DNA of 64,000 bases, taken from NCBI RefSeq assembly GCF_007827045.1, contig NZ_RPFW01000002.1:930001-994000 (forward strand), written 5' to 3'. Both the position numbers and the translations under genes were made by a program. Under the pieces are notes generated by a model. It was not told the origin of the DNA. It saw only the letters and a program-made list of their open reading frames with translations, and searched no databases. Below, in pieces: positions 58,695 to 64,000 of the stretch. Source of the DNA: Trebonia kvetii (lineage in GTDB: Bacteria; Actinomycetota; Actinomycetes; Streptosporangiales; Streptosporangiaceae). Within the stretch, counting starts at the first letter, position 1. Each line of letters opens with the position of its first letter.

Positions 58695-58797
58695 CTAACT
58701 AGCCTCCCATCGAGGGCGGCAGCTGACCAGGGTGGTGCCATCCAGCACCGGGTGTAGCCAACCACCCTCCTCCTGGTCCCACCTGCCTCACTGGTCA

Positions 58798-59463
58798 CTA
58801 GCCCTCGGAGTGGCTCAGGTAGACGAGCACGGCCTTGACCCGCCGGTTGACGTCGCGCTCCTCGGACAGGCCGAGCTTCGCGAAGATCGAGTTGGTGTGC
58901 TTTTCCACCGCTCGCTCGGTCACGAACAGTGAGCCGGCGATCGCCGAGTTCGACTTGCCCTGCGCCATCTCGGCGAGGATCTCCGTCTCCCTGGCGGTGA
59001 GCAGCGAAAGGCCGGAAGAGCGCTGCGCGGAGCGGGCCTTGACCAGCTCGTCGACGACCTGCGGGTCGATGACCGAGCCGCCGACCGCGACCGCCCTGAT
59101 CGCGCGGGCCAGCTCGTCCACGCTGGCCACCCGCTCCTTCAGCAGGTAGGCGCGGCCCGCCGAGCCCTGCTCGAGTAGGGCGAGCGCGTACTGCGGCGCC
59201 ACGTACTGGCTCAGCACCACCACGCCGGTCTTCGGCAGGTTCTCGCGCAGCCAGGCCGCCGCCTGGATGCCCTCGTCCGTCCCGGTGGGCGGCATGCGGA
59301 TGTCGGTGACCACGACGTCCGGCTCCTGCTCCCTGGCGAGCGCGAGCAACTGCGGCAGGTCGGCGGCGACGCCGACCAGCTCGAAGTCATCGTTGGCGGC
59401 GACCAGGCGCGAGATCCCCTCGCGTAGCAGCACGTTGTCCTCGGCGAGGGCGACCCGGATCAT
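58798..59463 (-). CDS. NarL/LuxR-family response regulator
   Basis: A 221-residue transcriptional regulator. The receiver has acidic residues in LAEDN, phospho-acceptor Asp54 (VVVTDIRMPP) and the Lys in YLLKERVA. The C-terminal LuxR helix-turn-helix is LLTARETEILAEMAQGKSNS and FVTERAVEKHTNSIFAKLGL. Its receiver is strikingly like that of the cyclase fusion at 34288 (REG, GVVVLSQY and SAG-YLLK blocks shared), so both may be served by related kinases. I start at the ATG at 59463; no good ribosome site is visible upstream. The cognate kinase is not adjacent. Confidence 0.88.
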   Translation of the reverse strand: MIRVALAEDNVLLREGISRLVAANDDFELVGVAADLPQLLALAREQEPDVVVTDIRMPPTGTDEGIQAAAWLRENLPKTGVVVLSQYVAPQYALALLEQGSAGRAYLLKERVASVDELARAIRAVAVGGSVIDPQVVDELVKARSAQRSSGLSLLTARETEILAEMAQGKSNSAIAGSLFVTERAVEKHTNSIFAKLGLSEERDVNRRVKAVLVYLSHSEG

Positions 59464-59562
59464 GGCAACACCATATTCAGTCGAAAAAGGTAGTGGTAGG
59501 CACACCGCGAAGCACGCGTGAGTACCCTCGTAGGTCCAAAGCCGTCATTCTACGGTCCTGGT

Positions 59563-60582
59563 ATGCGATACGAGAGCACCGTAACCTCATTGTCCTGGAT
59601 ACCCTCTGAGGCTGTCACCGGCAGCACGAAAGCCGCGTTCGAAGGCGGCATCGCGCACTACGACCAGCCGCCGCCCGGCGAGATAGGCCACCAGGCCGCC
59701 GACGGTGACGTCCTCGCGCTGCAGGCCGCGGACCGGTTCCGGTTCGCCAACGTGCTTTCTGCGTGGATCGAGACCGACGACGACGGGCGGATCACCGCGG
59801 CGGGCTACGACGGCGACAGCCGCGGCCTGATGGGCGCGACCACGGTCAAAGTCGGTGCGGCGCGGCGCACCTTCCAGGCGATCGCCCTGCCCGACCTGCG
59901 CCGCGAGACTGAGCACGGCGACGGCTGGGTGCGTTTCACCCAGACCACTGGCGGCAAGACCGGCGTGCCCGCGCCGCGGCGCGTCGCGCACCCGCCGTTC
60001 GTGCAGTGGCAGGCGCCGACGGTGTGGACCACGCTGACGCTGACCCTGCACGCCTCCGGGCAGGTGGAGATCGGCGCGCCTGGCGCCAGCCGGTTCCCCA
60101 GGCACTGGGTCTACGACAACGACGGCAAGCTGGCGCGCAAGTCGGGTCTCACCGACTTCAACGAGTGGTACCGCAAGTCGTTCGGCAAGCACACCCCGTG
60201 GGGCGAGGAGGACTCCTCGGCCATGGTGGTCGCGGTGGAATCCGCGCTCGAGCGGTCGCTCTCCGTCGAGCTCATGCACGGCGCGGGCAAGCCGCGGATC
60301 GCCAGCTACCCGGCGGGCGCGACGCTGCTGCGCCAGGGCGCGACGGGCACCGAGGTCTTCCTGGTGCTCGACGGCGTGGTCCGGGTGGAGCGCAACGGCG
60401 AGCCGCTCGCCGACTACGGGCCAGGCGCGATGCTCGGCGAGCGCGCCCACCTGGAGGGCGGCGTGCGGACCGCGAGCATCGTGGCCGTCACGCCGTGCAA
60501 GGTGGCGTCGGTGGACGGTGCACAGCTCGAGCGCTCGGCCCTGGCCGAGCTGTCCGGGATGCACCGGCGGGAAGAGGCCTGA
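59563..60582 (+). CDS. Protein with C-terminal cyclic-nucleotide-binding domain
   Basis: A 339-residue soluble protein. Residues about 240-335 form a CRP-like cyclic-nucleotide-binding domain (ASYPAGATLLRQGATGTEVFLVLDGVVRVE then YGPGAMLGERAHLEGGVRTA); GERAHL corresponds to the phosphate-binding cassette, which includes the Arg. No DNA-binding domain follows, so it is not a CRP-type transcription factor. The N-terminal 230 residues (FANVLSAWIETDDDGRITAA, HPPFVQWQAPTVWTTLTLTL) are an unrecognised beta-rich domain. It lies 33 bp upstream of the metallo-beta-lactamase-fold gene. Cyclic nucleotide could come from the cyclase at 34288. Confidence 0.82.
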   Translation: MRYESTVTSLSWIPSEAVTGSTKAAFEGGIAHYDQPPPGEIGHQAADGDVLALQAADRFRFANVLSAWIETDDDGRITAAGYDGDSRGLMGATTVKVGAARRTFQAIALPDLRRETEHGDGWVRFTQTTGGKTGVPAPRRVAHPPFVQWQAPTVWTTLTLTLHASGQVEIGAPGASRFPRHWVYDNDGKLARKSGLTDFNEWYRKSFGKHTPWGEEDSSAMVVAVESALERSLSVELMHGAGKPRIASYPAGATLLRQGATGTEVFLVLDGVVRVERNGEPLADYGPGAMLGERAHLEGGVRTASIVAVTPCKVASVDGAQLERSALAELSGMHRREEA

Positions 60583-60615
60583 TCCGGTGTATGCAGTGCG
60601 AGGAGCTCTGAACCG

Positions 60616-61479
60616 GTGCTGATCACCTTCTGCGGGGTGCGCGGGTCGACGCCCGCCCCCGGCGCTCCGTACCTGCGGTACGGGGGCAACACCTCGTGCG
60701 TCGCGGTGGCGCAGGGACCCGGCGAGGCGCCGGTGCTCGCGCTTGACGCGGGGACCGGCGTCGCCAACCTCAACGAGCTGCTCGGCGGCGCCGCGTTCAC
60801 CGGCACGATCCTGCTGACGCACCTGCACTGGGACCACTGCCTCGGGCTGCCGTTCTTCCGTGGCGGCGACAGGGAGGACGCGCGGGTGACGCTGCTGCTG
60901 CCCGAACAGGGCGACGGGCCAGCGAGCGACGCGGCGGCGGGGGGCGCGGAGCGGCTGCTCGCCCAGGTGATGTCGCCGCCGTTCTTCCCGATCAGGCCCG
61001 CCCAGCTGCGGGGCAACTGGGAGTTCGACGCCATCGCGCCCGGCCAGCTCAAGGCCGAGGGGTTCACCGTGGAGGCCCGCGAGATCCCGCACAAGGGCGG
61101 CAGGACGCTCGGCTACCGGGTCAGCGACGGCCGGGCGTCCATCGCCTACGTCACCGACCACTGCCCCACCAGCCTCGGGCCGGGACCCGACGGGCTCGGC
61201 GCCTACCACGAGGCGGCCGTCGAGCTCGCCCGCGGCGCGGACCTCCTCATCCACGACGCTCAGCTGACCGCCGAGGAGGTGCCCGCCGAGGCCGCCTGGG
61301 GGCACGCGGCCGCCGAGTATGCGGTCGGGCTCGCGGTCTGCGCCGGGGCGCGGCGGGTGGCGCTCACCCATCACAAGCCGTCTCGCACCGACGACCAGCT
61401 CGACGCGCTCGCGGGGCGGTTCGCCGGCGCGCCGGTGCCGGTGCTCGTCGCCGCCGAGGGCCTGTCCATAGAGCTGTGA
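60616..61479 (+). CDS. Metallo-beta-lactamase-fold hydrolase
   Basis: A 287-residue soluble metalloenzyme. LLTHLHWDHCLGLPFF contains the dinuclear metal motif HxHxDH (His69, His71, Asp73, His74). Later ligands are in AYVTDHCPTS and LIHDAQLT, and VALTHHKPSRTDDQLD supplies the final His. FCGVRGSTPAPGAPYLRYGGNTSC at the start is typical of the phosphodiesterase-like branch (PhnP or cAMP phosphodiesterase relatives). Together with the upstream cyclic-nucleotide-binding protein this suggests a cyclic-nucleotide hydrolase, though the family also includes RNA- and phosphonate-processing enzymes. Confidence 0.85.
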   Translation: MLITFCGVRGSTPAPGAPYLRYGGNTSCVAVAQGPGEAPVLALDAGTGVANLNELLGGAAFTGTILLTHLHWDHCLGLPFFRGGDREDARVTLLLPEQGDGPASDAAAGGAERLLAQVMSPPFFPIRPAQLRGNWEFDAIAPGQLKAEGFTVEAREIPHKGGRTLGYRVSDGRASIAYVTDHCPTSLGPGPDGLGAYHEAAVELARGADLLIHDAQLTAEEVPAEAAWGHAAAEYAVGLAVCAGARRVALTHHKPSRTDDQLDALAGRFAGAPVPVLVAAEGLSIEL

Positions 61480-61558
61480 GCGCGCAGAACGCTGAGCCCG
61501 TAGAACCTCTGAGCCCATAGAACTTGAGAGCACGGTGCCGGTGACGGCCGGCGCACGC

Positions 61559-62770
61559 TCAGTCGGCGATCAGGGTGGGCAGCAGGTCGCGGCCGGTGTC
61601 CCTGCCGAGCTGCTCGCCTGACATGCCCGCCAGGAAGCGGGCGATGTCGGCGGCCGCGCGCGGGCGGCTCACCCGGACCGACGCCGCGCGCATCGCGGCG
61701 AGCGCGTCCGGATCGCGGCGCAGCCGGCCGATCTCCGCGGCGAGCTGACGTGGCCGCGGCGCAAAGACTCCCGCACCGGCGCCGGTGACGAACTGCGCGT
61801 TGCCCTTCTCCTGGCCGGGCACGTACGAGGTGAGCACGAGCGGCGCGCCGCAGCAGGTCGCCTCGGCGATCGTGCCGGGTCCCGCCTTGCCGACCACGAC
61901 GTCGGCGCAGCGCAGCCAGTCCGGCATGTTGCCGACGAAGCCGTGCGCGGTGAGCCGCCCGCCGCCCGAGCGCCCGGCCATCCGTGCGACCCGCCGCTTG
62001 AGCGAACGGTTGCGCCCGCAGATGACGGCGACGTCGACGTTGTCCACCTGCCGCAAGATCGCGGCGGCCCGGCGGCGCAGCCCGCCTGAGCCCTCGGCGC
62101 CGCCGGTTAGCACGACGAGAAAATCCCCCTGGACACCGAGTTCCCGCTTGAGCTCCTTGCGCTCCGCCTCATCGAGCGGCGGCTGGCAGAACTCGGCGGC
62201 GACCGGCAGTCCGAGCGGCACGAAACGGTCGGGCTCGGCGTCGTCCTTGGCGCAGCGCGCGGCCATCTCCTCGGACGGCACCACGACCCGGTCGACGGGG
62301 GCGTCCCGCCAGGACAGGTGCGCGGTGATCAGGTCGGTGATGACGGTGACCACCGGGGGCAGCACGCCGCCGCGGTCGCGCGCGCGGACCGCGGGGTCGG
62401 CGGTCATCGGGTGGAACGCCACGATGAGCGCGGGCCTGCACGACTCGGCCGCCCTGGCGACGCTGCCGTACACCGGGGCCATGATCGTGTGGCGGACCGC
62501 GGCGAGCACCCGCGGTGAGTCGCTTGTCCGCCAGAACAGCCACCACAGCCAGGGCGTGAGCCGGATGCACGGGCCGTAGAGCCCGGCGAACCAGCGCAGC
62601 GGGCGGGCCACGTCGGGTCCGCGCAGCGGGTCCCAGATGACGGGGACGAACCGGCCGGGCAGCGCCCGCTCCAGCGCCTGCGCGACGGCCGCCGCGGCGC
62701 TGCGGTGCCCGCCGCCGGTGTCGCCGATGAGAAAGAGCAACGGCTGGGGCGGCTGTTCAGGGCTAGCCAT
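61559..62770 (-). CDS. Glycosyltransferase of the MGDG synthase/GT28 type
   Basis: A 403-residue GT-B fold glycosyltransferase. The N-terminal half has LFLIGDTGGGHRSAAAAVAQ, the motif shared with MGDG synthases and MurG. The C-terminal half has VVLTGGAEGSGGLRRRAAAI and the nucleotide-sugar site ADVVVGKAGPGTIAEATCCG. It probably transfers a sugar to a lipid acceptor at the inner membrane face. Its ATG at 62770 overlaps the stop of the upstream GT4 gene by 8 nt, so the two are co-translated and likely act in one glycolipid or polysaccharide pathway. Confidence 0.88.
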   Translation of the reverse strand: MASPEQPPQPLLFLIGDTGGGHRSAAAAVAQALERALPGRFVPVIWDPLRGPDVARPLRWFAGLYGPCIRLTPWLWWLFWRTSDSPRVLAAVRHTIMAPVYGSVARAAESCRPALIVAFHPMTADPAVRARDRGGVLPPVVTVITDLITAHLSWRDAPVDRVVVPSEEMAARCAKDDAEPDRFVPLGLPVAAEFCQPPLDEAERKELKRELGVQGDFLVVLTGGAEGSGGLRRRAAAILRQVDNVDVAVICGRNRSLKRRVARMAGRSGGGRLTAHGFVGNMPDWLRCADVVVGKAGPGTIAEATCCGAPLVLTSYVPGQEKGNAQFVTGAGAGVFAPRPRQLAAEIGRLRRDPDALAAMRAASVRVSRPRAAADIARFLAGMSGEQLGRDTGRDLLPTLIAD

Positions 62771-64000
62771 CACTCACCTTCACGTGTTCTGCTATGCCGC
62801 GGCGCGCGAGCCCGCGGTAGATGGATTCCCACCGGGCGAGCAGGAGATGCCGGTCGTGGTCGGCGATGATGCGCGCCGACGCCTTGCCCATGCGCGCCCG
62901 CAGCGCCCGGTCGCGGCAGAGCAGGTCGAGGCAGTCGGCGACGTGCGCGGCCCGTCCCGGCCTGGCGAGGAAGCCGTTCTCCCCCGCGTGCACCAGTTCG
63001 GCGAGCGCGCCCGCCTCGACCGCGACGACCGGCAGCCCGCTCGCCATCGCCGCCATGGTGGCAAGCGATTGCAGTTCGGCCTGCGACGCGATCGCGAACA
63101 CGTCGGCAAGCCGGTACAGGCCGGGCAGGTCCTCGTCGGGCACGAAGCCGAGAAACCGCACCCGGCCGGCCACCCCGTAGTGGCGGGCGAGCGAGCGCAG
63201 CCCGCTGTCCTCGGGGCCGGTGCCCGCGAGGGCGAGCACCGGGGCGGCGCCGTCGGAGCTGCCGCCTTCGTTGCTGGCCCAGTCAATGTCGCCGGCGCCG
63301 AGCCTGGCGAGCGCGGCGATGAGCACATCAGCCCGCTTCTCCGGGCTGAGCCTGCCGACCGACAGGATGACGGGACGGTCCGCGGGCAGCGCGTACCGCG
63401 ACCGCAGCTCCTCATCGCGGGCACCCGGCGAGAACCGCGCCAGGTCGACGCCGTTCGACACGGCCTGCGACGGCACCCGCAGCCCGTGCTCGCGCAGCAG
63501 CCGCAGCGCCGTCGCGGTCGGCGCGGTGACCAGGTCGCAGCGGTTCGCGAACCCGGTGACGAAGCCGTAAAACGCGGCGTCCCTGGCACGCGAGCCCAGC
63601 CGCGCGGCCGGGCTCACCGTCCCGGTCCCCGTGCCCTCGGCGGTGCGCGCCATCGCGGGCCAGACGTTGAGCGGCAGGTAGTGGTTGGTGTAGATCACCG
63701 GGACGCCGTGCCGCCGCGCCCCACGCCTGGCCGCGACGCCGAGCGTCAGCGGCGAGTGCAGGTGCAGCACGTCGGGGGCGAACTCGTCGATCGCCTGGCC
63801 GGCCACCGCCGGCGACAGCAGCCCGAGCCGCTGGCCCTCGTACCAGGGCCACGGCAGCGAGCCGCGGTAGTCCACGGCAGGCTGGCCGGCGGACGGCTCG
63901 CCCGCAGACGGCTTCGCGCCGTCACCGGCCGAGGTGCCCGCGGTGCCGCCGGCCGAGGTGCCTGCGCCGCGCATGCTGGCGCCCGGGGCGATGACCGCGA
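62763..64000 (-). CDS. Glycosyltransferase family 4 (start beyond right edge)
   Basis: About 412 codons are visible and the frame continues past the window end, with VIAPGAS at the edge as in the normal GT4 N-terminal region. VLHLHSPLTLGVAARRGARRHGVPVIYTNH is the acceptor domain. ILSVGRLSPEKRADVLIAAL and FLGFVPDEDLPGLYRLADVF, followed by SGLPVVAVEAGALAELV with the EX7E glutamates, form the nucleotide-sugar domain. An unusual Gly/Thr/Ser/Ala-rich insert (residues near the edge, GTSAGGTAGTSAGDGAKPSA) interrupts the N-terminal domain. It is similar to mannosyltransferases of the PimB/MgtA class, but specificity is not determined. Confidence 0.88.
   Translation of the reverse strand, partial: AVIAPGASMRGAGTSAGGTAGTSAGDGAKPSAGEPSAGQPAVDYRGSLPWPWYEGQRLGLLSPAVAGQAIDEFAPDVLHLHSPLTLGVAARRGARRHGVPVIYTNHYLPLNVWPAMARTAEGTGTGTVSPAARLGSRARDAAFYGFVTGFANRCDLVTAPTATALRLLREHGLRVPSQAVSNGVDLARFSPGARDEELRSRYALPADRPVILSVGRLSPEKRADVLIAALARLGAGDIDWASNEGGSSDGAAPVLALAGTGPEDSGLRSLARHYGVAGRVRFLGFVPDEDLPGLYRLADVFAIASQAELQSLATMAAMASGLPVVAVEAGALAELVHAGENGFLARPGRAAHVADCLDLLCRDRALRARMGKASARIIADHDRHLLLARWESIYRGLARRGIAEHVKVSDG

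Overview
The window is GC-rich chromosomal DNA with strong third-position GC, frequent GTG/TTG starts and many 4-bp ATGA overlaps between genes. The content (PucR regulator, DUF3040 protein, Rv2578c-type radical SAM protein, Tat- and lipoprotein-exported enzymes, GH10-CBM2 xylanase, actinobacterial-type high-affinity hydrogenase) points to a soil, probably filamentous, member of the Actinomycetota. I cannot name the genus. I see no tRNA, rRNA, CRISPR array, phage or transposase.

Layout. 1-10 kb: the start of a homocysteine methyltransferase gene, a PucR regulator divergent from an aldehyde dehydrogenase, two drug-efflux-type MFS transporters, two exported phosphoesterase-family enzymes and a FmdB-like zinc ribbon. 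A striking nested palindrome lies at 8296-8382. 10-16 kb: small proteins, a radical SAM gene interrupted by a 341-residue intein, an ArsR regulator and an isochorismate synthase. 16-22.5 kb: a complete oligopeptide-type ABC importer (binding protein, hairpin, two permeases, fused double ATPase). 22.5-34 kb: a methyltransferase, a repeat-containing unknown protein, and three FtsX-type ABC permease paralogues in different states (intact, chimeric, pseudogene), with a lipoprotein sugar-dehydrogenase-like protein and an M50-type membrane protease between them. 34-39 kb: an operon of response regulator-cyclase, MacB-type ATPase and histidine kinase.

39-54.5 kb is the centrepiece, a [NiFe] hydrogenase locus resembling group 1h (Hhy), the high-affinity uptake enzymes of actinobacteria. 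One minus-strand operon runs from a 49-codon leader gene through hhyS, hhyL, a NifU-like gene, DUF5947, DUF6084, an unrecognised 470-residue protein, the maturation endopeptidase, a 34-residue membrane microprotein and hypA. Almost every junction overlaps or abuts. A divergent regulator, a YceI protein and hypF follow on the plus strand. A second minus-strand operon carries two SIS-domain proteins, two HypC-like proteins, hypD and hypE. HypA, C, D, E and F are present; hypB is not in the window.

54.5-64 kb: a Ser/Thr kinase with an extracytoplasmic domain, a secreted xylanase with palindromic operator-like sites, two response regulators, a cyclic-nucleotide-binding protein next to a metallo-beta-lactamase-fold hydrolase, and two glycosyltransferases, the last running off the right edge. 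Several promoters have a -10 hexamer 6-8 nt before the start codon, suggesting leaderless mRNAs.
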